From assembly GCF_000002235.5 (NCBI RefSeq), contig NW_022145607.1:41170788-41234787 (forward strand): a stretch of DNA of 64,000 bases. Direction: 5' to 3'. The stretch is from Strongylocentrotus purpuratus (taxonomy: Eukaryota; Echinodermata; Echinoidea; Camarodonta; Strongylocentrotidae). Both the position numbers and the translations under genes were made by a program. A model generated the notes under the pieces. It saw only the letters and a program-made list of their open reading frames with translations. It did not search any database and had not been told where the DNA came from. Below are positions 25,633-37,641 of this stretch, piece by piece (position 1 is the first letter of the stretch; every line of letters begins with the position of its first letter).

Positions 25633-25990
25633 CTTTTAAAGTCCACTCCAAATTTTATTAAGTTAAACCGAAAATGGAAATTCTTTTTGCCCAATATTTA
25701 TTGATCGTGAGCCCGGCAGTTGCTGAGCAGCGCCAGATCGACGTTGCTCTATCCCTTATTGTTGAACGCCAAACAAGGTAGCAACAACTCCCGTCTTTTA
25801 ACGTCTTTTGGTATGACGCGGCCGGGGTTCGAACCCACGACCTCCCGGTTGATGATAGAGATAGTGAAGACAATCATAGTGATGCTGATGATGAAAATGA
25901 TGTTACCGATGGTAATGATGATGAAAATGATGACGATGATGATGCTAATTGTGATGATGATAAGGATGAGGAGGAGGGTGGTCGTGTAGC
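25557..25990. repeat. (GAT)n/(AAT)n tracts flanking a SINE
   Basis: (GAT)n then (AAT)n at 25560-25632, and further degenerate GATGATGAAAATGAT sequence at 25850-25975. Trinucleotide periodicity opens long frames on both strands (runs of Met/Asp/Asn on one, Ile/Val on the other), which are not genes. Confidence 0.8.
25597..25850 (-). repeat. tRNA-derived SINE, second subfamily (minus strand)
   Basis: On the minus strand: GGGAGGTCGTGGGTTCGAACCC (box B GGTTCGAACCC) near 25835-25815, a body, then an (ATT)n tail at 25597-25632. The first part of the tRNA head is lost at a GAT-rich junction near 25850. The body differs from the 36.2 kb type, so this is a separate SINE family using the same tail. 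Confidence 0.65.
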
Positions 25991-26937
25991 AGTCAGGTGA
26001 AGAGACCCAACTATTTACCATATCCGTATTAACGACTCAAACACATGACTGACCTGGTTAAAAAGGTTTAAAAGAAACTAGAAAAACACAAAGGCTTAAT
26101 ATGAAAATGTTACTGGAAATCAGCACAAAAACACAAGATGGATACAACCAGGAGAGGTAGTGGAAAGACGAAAGACAAGGGTGGGGGGGGGGGGGGGGGG
26201 GGAGACACCCCTATCCCCTTCTTTCATGCAATACCGACATACGCCATTGGATGCGAGTAGGCCATCCTATTCATTACCTTTGTGTCTCCCATGAAAGAAC
26301 CCAGCACATAATTGCTTTTGAAACATTATAAGAATGAACACAGTCCACGACATTGTTAAATAGATTTCCAATTACATACCGTATTAGTGAAAGAAAGAAA
26401 ATGTTCGAAGGAATAACAGAAAATGTGTCTTGATGTAACTGCCTTTGAATACCACCAAGGTGGTAGCGCATTGATTTGAAAACGTTTTGGGATTAAAAAG
26501 ATTCTTTCTAGTTGGTATAACTGGCAACACCCCGTGTGGGATATAAATCATTATTACCCGTATCAGACATCTGAGCTGGTCATTTACAAAACCGTATTGC
26601 CCTAGTTTTCACTAGCAGTGGGAACGGAGGGGTATATTCTTTGTATTTTCCTTGGTCTCCCTGCGCGTATTGACTTTGCGTGTAGACGAGTGAAAATATA
26701 CCTTGGTATTTTCCACGGTCTCGCATTTTCATTGCGCATCTATTAATATTATGCGTACGAGAACCTGCGCACTTTGCGCGCACTCTATTGTGACGTAATA
26801 ATCACACCAAATACACACTGTTTGTAGTGTATCGAAAATTTTGTCAAGCACTGGATGCACAGTGTTGGTTTGACAAAGTTTGTTCAGTTCTTGAGATTGT
26901 CATGGTGGATGTCTGTATTTGCTCTAGATGTCTGATT
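25991..26937. other. Intergenic; no gene recognised
   Basis: Contains a G run of about 19 at 26184-26202 and otherwise anonymous DNA. The section 26500-26930 may belong to the same repeat as the adjoining hairpin, since both carry CGTATTGCCCT/CATATTGCCCT wording. Confidence 0.4.
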
Positions 26938-27105
26938 TGGATAACAATAAAAATATTGACTGGCTTTACTTTCGGGGGATATCAGAAATATTGACCGCGC
27001 TAAGACCATATTGCCCTCGTCTTTCGACTCGGGGCAATATGATCTGAGCTTGGTCAATATTTCTGATATACCCCTCAAGGCCAGTCAATATTATATAATT
27101 GTTAT
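26938..27105. repeat. Long imperfect hairpin
   Basis: Arms of about 75 bp (26938-27015 and 27030-27105) are reverse complements. ATATTGACTGGC, ATATCAGAAATATTGACC and CATATTGCCC appear on the left and are mirrored on the right, around a centre reading TCGTCTTTCGACTCG. Probably a fold-back element. Confidence 0.7.
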
Positions 27106-27384
27106 AGTAGCTACAAAACATTACAGAGATTTTCAGATTGACAGCACAATACAGTATTGTTACGCTGGGATAAGGACGTGTTAACTTGTTTTACATTAAA
27201 AAATATATTAATTATTTGTTCTCTGCTCCTCTTATCTCTGAACCTCTCTTCTTTTCTGAATTTTTCTCTTTTCCCGTATGTGTCTCCCCATCTTTCACTC
27301 TCTCCCTCTTTCGCCTCCAAGACAGCACTTCCCACTTCGTTCACGAATACACAGGTCTCACCGGTCCAAAGTCCAAGTACTAAA

Positions 27385-27740
27385 CACAATAATATGCTGT
27401 GTATATATATAGTGCTTAATCCATGAACATCTGTACATCTCTATTAAAATGTTTTACAGATACATCATTACACGATCATCGAATTCTGGATTGCCCGCAC
27501 ACAATGTATGCACATTCTTCACTCCTTGGGGAGCATTCCAGCCAGGGGCCAAATACAGACACTTACAATGCTGAGCAAATTACATTGACTTTCGCATCCT
27601 ACCATGTCCCTATTTAACAAGAGGGTGGAGAGTGGCAAATGTAGACCAACATCTTGTAAAAGGACGTTAGTGCCTAGCTGGGATAGGGTATACGAATTGA
27701 CAAAAGATTTAACTCCTTTTCGTTGAAGATCAGACATAGA
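27385..27740 (-). repeat. Relic SINE (minus strand)
   Basis: Co-linear with the copy at 36197-36567: TTTTACAGATACATCATTAC, CCGCACACAATGTATGCACA, a CTTGGGGAGCATTCCAGCC block, CTTTCGCATCCTACC, then AGAGTGGCAAATGTAGACCA. The tRNA head is too decayed to show a box B. Confidence 0.7.
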
Positions 27741-29003
27741 CGAAAGACTTCACGCATGGCTGATTGTCAATGAAACAGAGTCTTTTGTCAATTCTGCTTG
27801 TTGCTACGGCAGGCAGCCAGTGAAAACGAACTTTTAAAATCAAATTATGGAAATGCAAGCATCTCTTTAAACAAACGGAACTGTGTTATTCCTGGCTCAT
27901 TTTTCCTGATTGAGGTGTCATATGAAAGGGCAGAAACTAAACTATCTAGAAATGTGAATTTTTCTTTGAAATTCAGATACCGCCCGCCAAATGACTTTTT
28001 GGTTTCCTTCCTTCAAATTGCTTTTAATCACTCATGCGTGAAATATGCATCATATGAATTGCATCAAATGAAAGAGGAGGATCTAAGCTTTACAAAATAA
28101 TATGTGTCATTTATTAATTATAATTGTGATTAAGTTATGATAAAACATCGATAATTCTCGGCTTCCGCTTTTTCCGGGTCGCACTGTAAAGCACAAGAGT
28201 TCAGAGTTAACCGGCTCCCTGCCCTCTCCATACCCAAAATTACCTATTGCCTATTTCTCTAAATTTAATGATTAGCAGAACTTGTATACAGAGGAAGAAA
28301 TGCCGGGAAAGTGTCTCCCACAGATACTGAAGTGAGGAAGGTGTTGACACAGAATGTGAAAGTAACATCTTGCCCATGTAACAATATCAAACTAAAGATG
28401 AAATGAACATCGCATGACATGCACTTAAAGACAGTAAGCTGTAAATTGTGTAATACAAGCAGTTTCCACTCAGCTTCTGATTTTCATTTAATAGATCAAA
28501 TCTATTTTAAGATGTGACCTAGTACTCTAGAAGCCTTGTCTCAGAATTGGGAGTTTTCTTCAATTAAAGGTAATAGACAAGTTTTGAAGAGGCACCCCCT
28601 CTCAAAACATGAAATCGAAGCTCTTATTACCAATCATGTGAAAGAATATGTTTTGACTAATACGTGATGATACAAACTTTGCTGGGAAACCGCCTGCTTA
28701 TTGATATTTTTGGTAAATTATCATATCGATCCGGCCTGGATAAATATCGTGAATGCACTTCAACATTGAACATTTGGGCATATATTTCTGGTTTTTAGCA
28801 AATTTAGGTTGAACTATTGCTATCTAAACCTCTGAAGGCAATATTTAAACAATATTGAATGTATATTTTGCACCCAAAACCCTTGAACCACAATTTTACC
28901 GCTACCGGTCTACATCTATAAATATTTATCTGAGAATAGGGATTTCCCCTCATAACAGCTCAGTTCTAATCTTTCACACTGTAAAAGGTCTCATGTAATG
29001 CGC
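27741..29003. other. Intergenic; no gene recognised
   Basis: No exon found. A 100-residue open frame at 27798-28100 has no recognisable motif and the wrong composition for a conserved domain. I treat it as chance. Confidence 0.45.
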
Positions 29004-29130
29004 TATAGTTCTCCTTAGAACTATAAGCTAAAAAAGATAATCAACAGTCTTATTCAAGACTACACCAACAGTCCTTTTCAGGACTACAAACCCTCAAGAA
29101 AGATTACTGAGAGTCCTTTTTAGTACTCCT
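29004..29130 (+). other. Cluster of histone-mRNA-like stem-loops
   Basis: Successive hairpins: TATAGTTCT-CCTT-AGAACTATA at 29004-29025; AGTCTT-ATTC-AAGACT at 29046-29061; AGTCCT-TTTC-AGGACT at 29070-29085; and a weaker one at 29111-29128. The third has the 6-bp stem and 4-nt TTTC loop of replication-dependent histone mRNAs. It is followed at 29095-29103 by CAAGAAAGA, the exact sea urchin histone downstream element. The stem differs from the usual GGCYCT, and there is no histone reading frame upstream. It may be an orphan 3' processing signal or a chance or transposon-borne palindrome set. Confidence 0.45.
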
Positions 29131-30262
29131 CAATCCTCCCTCTCTCTCACATGTGCCGTGTGGTACACAGTACACTTCACTGACACAACAACTGTGTGTA
29201 ATACAATATGAATATCACTTTAAAATCAGGTTTTAATTTTAACCATACTTGCATCACAAGCAGGAGTTCATGTTTTAATTTACATTGTATTAATAGTATA
29301 CTCTCACGCTCCAAACAATACATAGATATATATATGTGACGTTTCATTGATAACAATTCTTGGCAGCATGGCAGATATTCTTCCAAATTTAATTATCAAC
29401 ATCACATCAGTAAGGCCAATTATTATACATTTAAAAACATTAAAATCAAAACGATTTCAGATGGTTTATTAAAATGCCCTTTGCATACATCATAGTCACA
29501 AACATTTTATATTGATAAAAGCGAACCGTCTAGACCTGGATACATGGGGGTAAATTAAACTCTGGTGTAGCAAAGGGTGGAAATACTTTTACATTCAGGT
29601 AGGGTCAATCATAACAAATAAAGCTGGGGTGATAATAATTGCCAGGACTTCATAAAAGAAAGTATTAATAACTGATGAGGTTAATCTAGATAAATAAGAA
29701 TGTAATATGAACAATATGACTATAATCATTTTCATTAATATTATTATCATTCTTCTTATTATTGCTATTATTATACTGAACATGTCAAAGTTTTAGGGAC
29801 AAAGAAACTGCACTGTGGGTTCTCGTAGAGAATTGATGCCATTTTGCTATTTAGCCGCATAGAGTGTTATCCATCAGAGAGTGGACTTCAATTTTTACAA
29901 TCGAGCGGTCTTGCGAAATGCTTGCATCCTCTATCCAATAGAAGAACCAACCATAGAGTGCATAGAGTGGGTGGGGTTCGGAAGGGGATGAAATGCTCTA
30001 AGCACTTGCCACATTAGTAAAGGGGTAGGATCTCTGGCATATTTCACCTGAAAATATATAAAATATATAAGCCATTTTTCCTGCAATCTAAGGCACCTAG
30101 TGCTTACTGTAAAAAATTGTTTAAAGGGTTATTAATCTTCTTTTTTCTAATTTTCCTGAGGCTGGAAACATCATAGGGGTATTTCAGATCACAGAATGGA
30201 TAAAAATTAGGACAGTTCCTTGTTTAAAAAGTTTTCATAATGTTCCTGCTTAGGAAAACCAA
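29131..30262. other. Intergenic; no gene recognised
   Basis: AT-rich anonymous sequence with a short TTATTATTG-type run at 29740-29775. Confidence 0.45.
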
Positions 30263-31035
30263 TGGGCGGTATTCTGGCACTTTTTCTGACCTCTAAAATA
30301 TTTGATATTAACTTTATAAAATAATCAGTATTCTGAGACCACTGTTTTCTCAGATTTTATCTTTCATTTTATCTTAATGTCTTCTTGCGTGCCCATTACA
30401 GTTAGGCCTATACTCATGATATGAACGACTTTAACGCTAATGTCCATCTTATTTTATGTGAAAGATAAAACGTTTGTATTACATGAAAGATAACGTAAAA
30501 GTTAGGATAGGGTAAGGGCTATTTTATCTCCAGGACACATGGGAAGTACAACATATGTTTTAAAATATGCAGCTAGTTACAAAATTATTTTTTTTAAATT
30601 GAGTGCAGACTACATGTCTCATGCAACATTCACGTAGGGTTAAAACATTGTATTTCAAGAGTTTTGACGACTACTATCATACTTAAAAAGCCTCTGAAAC
30701 TACCTCAGTCATTTTCGAAGAAAATTTAGCAAAAAAGTATTTGCACTTTGAGGCAGGCACGCATAGTGAAAATTGTAATAATTTATGAATTTCCACTCTT
30801 GCCCAAGAGACTTGCAGACCGTGACTCTATTGGTTGAACATGAAGAGAGTGAAATCTAACAGCATTTTTTTGTTGGTTAGTGCATCACAAATGGGCATGT
30901 TTTAGTGAGATGAGATTGAAATAAAACAGTTTTTATAATACTTAGTTCAATAGAAAAACTGTAACAGTATTTCATCTTACTGAGATAAAAACTGGGACTT
31001 TATCTGAGATAAAATTAATCTTAGAATACCGCCCC
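30263..31035. mobile_element. About 770-bp MITE with GGGCGGTATTCT ends
   Basis: The left end GGGCGGTATTCTGG at 30264 is mirrored at the right by AGAATACCGCCCC ending at 31035. Sub-terminal TTTTATCTCAG-like blocks are also repeated in inverse. No transposase frame. The target duplication is not evident. Confidence 0.65.
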
Positions 31036-31099
31036 AGAGTTTAAAAGTGGCTACTAAATCATAAATATCATGTATGTGCATGTATTGCAAAAAGCAAGG

Positions 31100-31105
31100 T
31101 TTATT
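31100..31105 (-). promoter_or_regulatory. Candidate AFG1L polyadenylation signal
   Basis: TTTATT on the plus strand is AATAAA on the minus strand, about 190 nt past the AFG1L stop codon. It is the first canonical hexamer I noticed downstream. Confidence 0.4.
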
Positions 31106-31290
31106 TTGAGTTCTTGTATCAGAAGGGTGTTATAGCACCTTTGGCTTACATAGAATAAATGCCCTGATAGTTTTCATAAGCCTATAACGTCCAGCCTGTT
31201 TAAGTAGCTATGGTGGTTAAAAATATCTCATAAATCCATCAAGTAATTAAAATAGAAATGTCTAGATAAAATCTCATAGCCTTGTTATCG

Positions 31291-33493
31291 TCATAAAGCC
31301 TTCTTCTCTTCTTCTTTTGTTTTCTTTCTCCTCTTGAGCTTCTCCTGTTTCTCCTCCTCCGAGATGCTCCAGTAATCCTCCGTCTGCATCTCGGTGAGAC
31401 GGGAGATGGTCCTCTGGAAGGCAAAGAGCTCCTCCTCTCCGGTGAAGATGCTTGCTTGGGAGAGCTCTGACCCCTGTAGCATCGACAGAGGATGGGAGAG
31501 GGAGAGAGGGAGAGAGAGAGAGAGAGAGAGAAAGATGGAGAAAAAGAAAGAGAGAGAGAGAGAGACAGATGGAGAAAAAGAAAGAGAGAGATGGAGATGA
31601 AGAGCGAGTGAGAGAGAGAGAGAGTGACAGAGAGAGAGAGTTAAAGAGAGATAGAGAGAGAGAGGTTTTTTCAAACTTGTGTATCATTCTTAACTGAGCT
31701 GAATGTGAGAAGATATTTGTTGGCACAAAATGGCTTTGAATGATAGTAAAGATAATTGATTTATTTATCTACCTATAAATCAATCAATCTATCTAATTTC
31801 TATACCTTTTATCTATTTATCCATCCATTTATCTATCCATACATCCATCAAACATCCATCCATCCATCTAATCTATCTATCTACGTCTAATAGAATAGGT
31901 TCATTAAGGCAACAATGTGCTGGATCTTGAGACTCCAATTCTCAATAAGTCTCCATCTTTAGCTGTTCTTAGTTAGCTTCTCAAAAGGCATTCCTGTCCA
32001 CTGCTTGGTGTTATCAATCCATGTCTTACTCTGCCTGCCCTCTTTCTGATGATTTATTCTATGTTATTCTTCCATCTAGATATATGCCCAAACCACTGCA
32101 TCTGTCTTCTTTCCGAAATTGTGATGAGGTGATCTTGTTCCCTATTATAACTCTACAATAGCTCTCTCACTATTTTGATGGGCAGGAGGAGTTTAGAAGG
32201 GACTAAACTATATCTATTTTCATTTACTGTATATCAAGATTCTATATCTCTGATCATTCAATCATTCAAAAGCAAGAAAACTGAACTGTCAATTAATTAA
32301 CAACAGCATCATAATTACTGGGCAAGTCTTAAAAATTATGCCCATGCAATAGCCAAATGCAGTGAAACCCTTATCCACTTAAACATTGGAAATGTACATG
32401 CATTCTACGTAGAGTGTTTCATCAGTAACTGACGTATTCTTACAACACAGGCGTGGCATAAATATTGGGAGCCTTTTCTTTTTAAATCGAAATTTCCCTT
32501 TTTAAGGTTACACTCTTAGGATGGCGTATATAAAATTTATGTTGAACGTTGATCATTCATGTCATGGTTAAAACATGAGGCCACTATGCCCATACTATGC
32601 CCTTAAATGAGTCACATTAGATGTCCATCCTGCACAGAGTTTAGAAATCAACAAACACAATTTTCTCTATCTAAGCCACAGACATATCTTACTGTAAGTT
32701 TATGAATAGGATATTGGCCTTCTACTCGTTCACAACACAAATACTGGTCTAAGCTTAAAATTTGAAGATCTATGGCATCCAGGACCAAGTCTCCAATCCA
32801 CTAAAACCACTTAGTCTTGGTCACAAGGTCCAACTTGGAACTGAACTCACCCTCTGTATGTTGAGGTCGTCCATGAGCATGAAGTTGTCTTCCATATCTT
32901 TCTGTGTCATGGCACCTGTTACAAAGAGATCTTCCACTGGTACCTCAGCACTGCAGATCAGTCTAACCTACGATACACAGAGAGAGATCAAGACATATAC
33001 AGTGTCATACTTATGGAGGTGTCCTGGGGGGCGTTTCACAAAACTTGTCATCAGTGACAAATGACAGTTTTTGTTATACGCTACGGAAAACCTTGCTTCT
33101 GAGCTAAAGTATTATCAGCCTTGAGAGGGAGCTATACAACATAAAGAGTTTATTATTTACAATTTCATCACTTTAGACTCGATTTTAACCGCCACAATGA
33201 TCATTGAATATTGTAAAATCGCAAATGCTTCCGAATATGTTTATTTCAACCAAATTCACGACCCCATACCAAAACTTGTGTAGTAAATACTTCAAAAGAT
33301 ATCTGGGACAGCTGCATTCTTAGCAAAAAAAATTTTTTTGCATTGATACATGTATGTATGTAGGATGCAAATTTCAATAAAAGCTTATGGTACTACTATA
33401 AGTATCAGAGTGAACAAATTATAACAACAGATGGCGCAATGCACAATGGGAGTTTTTAATGTTTAAGTGTCTGAGATTGACAGAGAGGGGGGA

Positions 33494-33544
<51 letters not shown>

Positions 33545-36500
33545 CTAGCCTAATAGAGAAAGACAGATGCAGAGAATATCTGACATGGCATAAGAGTAAA
33601 CTCAAATTTCAATGAAGAAGCATATATCCAACTGACCTTTAAATCATAGAAGTTATCAATCATTGTGATGAATCGTCTGGCTGCTGACTTTGATCTTAGT
33701 GACATCTGAGGTATGTTGTGTACAAACACTATATCAAAGTTATGACCAATGGCAAGGTAGTCTCCAGCTCCCAATGCCTGTAATACAATACATACATGGA
33801 TTGATAGTATATATTACCTTCATAGAAATAACATTCAGGCTAATGATTAATCTATGTTACATTTGATTGACATAAAGCATTTATGAGCGAGATGTCCACT
33901 GATAAAAGTCTTCTCTAATTCATCTTTATTAGACATATATCTTCAGAATGAATTCAAGAAAATTATCAACAGTTTAGAATAAGAAAATACTATGAACTTG
34001 ACAACCACTAGGTTGTAAATTTCTCTTTGACATTAAAGAAGAAAGACATCCTCTTTTCACTCATAATGTAATAGAAAACGCATGCATAGAACAATGCACA
34101 TTTCATTATGCTTTTTAGATTTAAAACCTACTTGATAAGAAATTTGAAGAAAGCGAAATGCGTTATTATATCATCAAAAGAAAAAGAAAATCAAACAAAA
34201 ATAAATAAATCAAATCAAATCAAATCTTCTGTGAGTAGAAGAGGAGAACAAGAAGGTAATAGTGAAACATAGCTAAGCATTACAACAAAAGCTTTTAATG
34301 TTCAATAAAGGCATGTTCAGATGTGATGCAGCTAAATCACAGCAGTTTTTTTAATGATGATGTAATGTGTAATGCACTTCACATTCTCTGTATCTTATAA
34401 TGCAGAGCTTGGTGAATCCTTGCATTACCCTTATTGCATGCAGTTGCCATTCTTGTTAATAGGTTAAAACAAAAAAGCAGCATATTTTTTTAAAGCTGAT
34501 ATTCTAAGCAAATAAATGTCCCTTAATTTGGTACCTACGGCAAGCATATGTTATTTATAAGTCTTTCAATTACATAGCATATCACCAAAAAAATCTGGCT
34601 ACTCGAAATCCTTAATTGAAATGTCGAAAATATCCGCCTCTCTTTGCGCAGAAAATCAGTCACGGCGCTGGTCTACTATATATGACATCACGTCCGGGAA
34701 AGAGTATATTCACGTACCCGGATGTTCCATAGCAAACATGTGCAGGTTGATACGATTTTCTGCTTATTTTTGTTTCAAAGGCTGAAAAGTCTAATAAATC
34801 ATAATTCTATGTACAATCCTTTATCTTCCCCTAGTACTTCATAGTATTAATATCAATTCCCCTTTTAAAAATTATGACATATACATGCCAACGATGTGCT
34901 ATTAGTCGATATTTTCACCATGTAATTTTTGTTTTGGTGTTGAAATCGGCCCAGGCACGGAGTGAACAGTAGCTGTCTACCCATGCACAGTTCATTACCA
35001 TACACTACAGCGATCTCCCGATGGTTTCTTCTTCCTTTTTCCCATGTCTTTCGCCTTCCTTGGCCCTGAACATCCTTCATCTACCAATTTTGACACCGGT
35101 AGTCAGGAGCAAGTTTTTGTTAGTTGTTTTTCTTAGCTGGCAACGTTGCTTTCATTCTCTTGCAATTGCCGATAAACATATAACTAGCGCAAGTACGTTC
35201 CATCACAAGCAAGCAGCGCCTCGAGCAGCAGCTTGGCCTTACCTCCCGATTCTGCTCGCTTCACGAACGTTCATGCATGCAAGAGCCGCATCACTAGCCA
35301 AAATATTATAGAGGAAGCGCGCTTGCATGATCTCGTTCAAGTTTGATATTTTACAACATAAAATGTTTAACTGGTACTGTAGGCCTATCCTTTTTTGAGG
35401 CAGTCAGACACATCTATGATAAGTGCTATCATAGTTCTAGACCTATTCGTTTTACAAAACTGCTCCTGTATCTTATCTGATGACAAGATAATGCATCCGC
35501 CTATTCATACGTGCACGATTTAACCTTGTTTCCTATTAAAGCAGTAAACTCGTTTTAAATCTCTACCAAATAGGTGAATATGAGGATATAAAAAGAAATC
35601 AGCGACTGGAAAATGTTGCTTCGTTATTCTTCATTCAAATGTAAACGGAAAATCCATCAAATATACTCCTTAACAACAACAAATCTAAGCTCTGACAAGA
35701 TAGCATTTACCTAGGGATATCTCTGCCATTCACTCTCACTGAGCCCATGAGTCCCGTTCGTGACGTCACGGATAGAGGCCCGACTCTACACGCACTTCCG
35801 GGTTTCAGACTAGATAGTTTGGTAGAGTTTACTCGCATAAATTCACCATTCTAAACTTGTTTTTGTCAGTTGGACACCATTTAGTGTTATTCTGGGGGTT
35901 AAAAGCTTTCTATTGATGTAATTATCTCAATATTTGGGATTGTCTTAGAGTATCGACTTTAAGGCTATTTACTGCACCATATCTCAACAATCCTTAAGAT
36001 TCACCATCATCACTAACCTTCAAACAAAGATCATCAAAAGTAAAGCTAGCTATCCTTCCACATGCCCTTGGTATCCTCACATCTCGGCCAAGTATTCTCA
36101 ATGTCCTCTCTGTCACTTCTGTCAAGGATAGAGGCAAACATATTAGCATGTTGATGAAAAATAAGAACATTATCATGAAACCAAAATCTGTACCTTAAAT
36201 AATAATAATAATAATGATATTCCGTGTTTATATAGCGCTCAATACATCGATCCAACGATGTGCCTGAGCACTTTACAGGTATATTATTACTCCGGTCATC
36301 GGATTCAGGCTTACCCGTACACAATGTAAGCACATTTTCCGCTCCCTAGGGAGCATTCCAGCCAGTCGCCATTTTACAAGTGCACACTTGCTCGTCCAAC
36401 CATATGAACTTTCGCATCCTACCGGGTACCCATTTAACACCTGGGAGGAGAGTAGCAAGTGTAGGTAAATATCTTGCCAAAGGATATTAGTGCCATGTCG

Positions 36501-37607
36501 GGATTCGAACCCTTGACCTTCGCATCTCCAGTCAAGCGCCTTAAACCACTTTACCACTATTCTCGACAGTCACATATCTAGAGTAAGTGAATTTAGTTCT
36601 TCTCTACGGGTGCAAGTGTTTGACATCAAACAAAGAGCTTGAAAGAAGATTAGAGGCTACAGAGACCGCGTTCTTGAGAAAGATTATGAATATATTTCTC
36701 TAATTTTGTATTTTTTAAATTACTTTTAACTGGTTTCCATTTCCAATGAAATTCACATGGTTTCCCATTTCTAGGTTAACTTCTAATGTCATTTTAGATT
36801 TGCAATTTTTTTACACTTTTTTCGGTCATTGTATTTTACTTGGATATATTTTTGTACCATTTGTTTGTAGCTTTGAAATGTTTTTTAAATATGTAAATTC
36901 AGTAACAATTAAATCATTAAGGTTGGAAGTATTGAATAAATCTTGAATCTTGAATACATCATGGACAGAAAAAAATAATGCATGAAGAAGTGTTAAAACA
37001 AGCAAGAGTAAAACCATCATTCATCAACATAATAAGAAAGAGGCAAAAATTTTCAATTTGTTGCTCAAATAATTATACAGAAAGGATATTCTCAGAAAAA
37101 ACATTAACAGGGAAAATTGCTGGAAAGAGAAGCAGGGGAAGGCAATGTCTTACATATTTTCAAAGCCTAAACAAAAGGGCAACCAAAAGTGAATTCAGCA
37201 ATACCAGCTATTAAGAATAGCAGATAATAGACAGAAATGGAAGGTTGTGATTGTTGATGTCTGTAGCAGACCTTGTAATTGATATTGATGATGATGATGA
37301 TAGAAAAATCAGACAGAGAGCTAGATAATTTTGACAAGACAAAAGACACAAACTCAAACCAAATTAAGTTTACCTTTCCCTTGTTTAGTGCACATCTTTG
37401 CAAACAATTGTTCACATATATTGGCTGCATCACACTCTGATTGGTTGAGGTATACTTGACCATCCACAGGAAGACCTAGAGAGAGAGAGAGGGGGAGAGA
37501 GAGAGAGAGAGAGATAGAGAGAGATGAAGAGAAGGGGAGAGAGAGAAGGAGAGAGAGGGAGAGACAGAGGGAAAGGGGGGAGAGAGAGATAGAGGAAGAG
37601 AGGGAGG

Positions 37608-37641
<34 letters not shown>

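Noticed and set aside
25262..26021. Met/Ile/Val-rich open frames on both strands
   Set aside because: Produced by (GAT)n periodicity and a SINE body; no domain and no splice context.
35021..35311. 96-residue frame in AFG1L intron 8
   Set aside because: No domain, no conserved pattern, and an equally long frame on the opposite strand.
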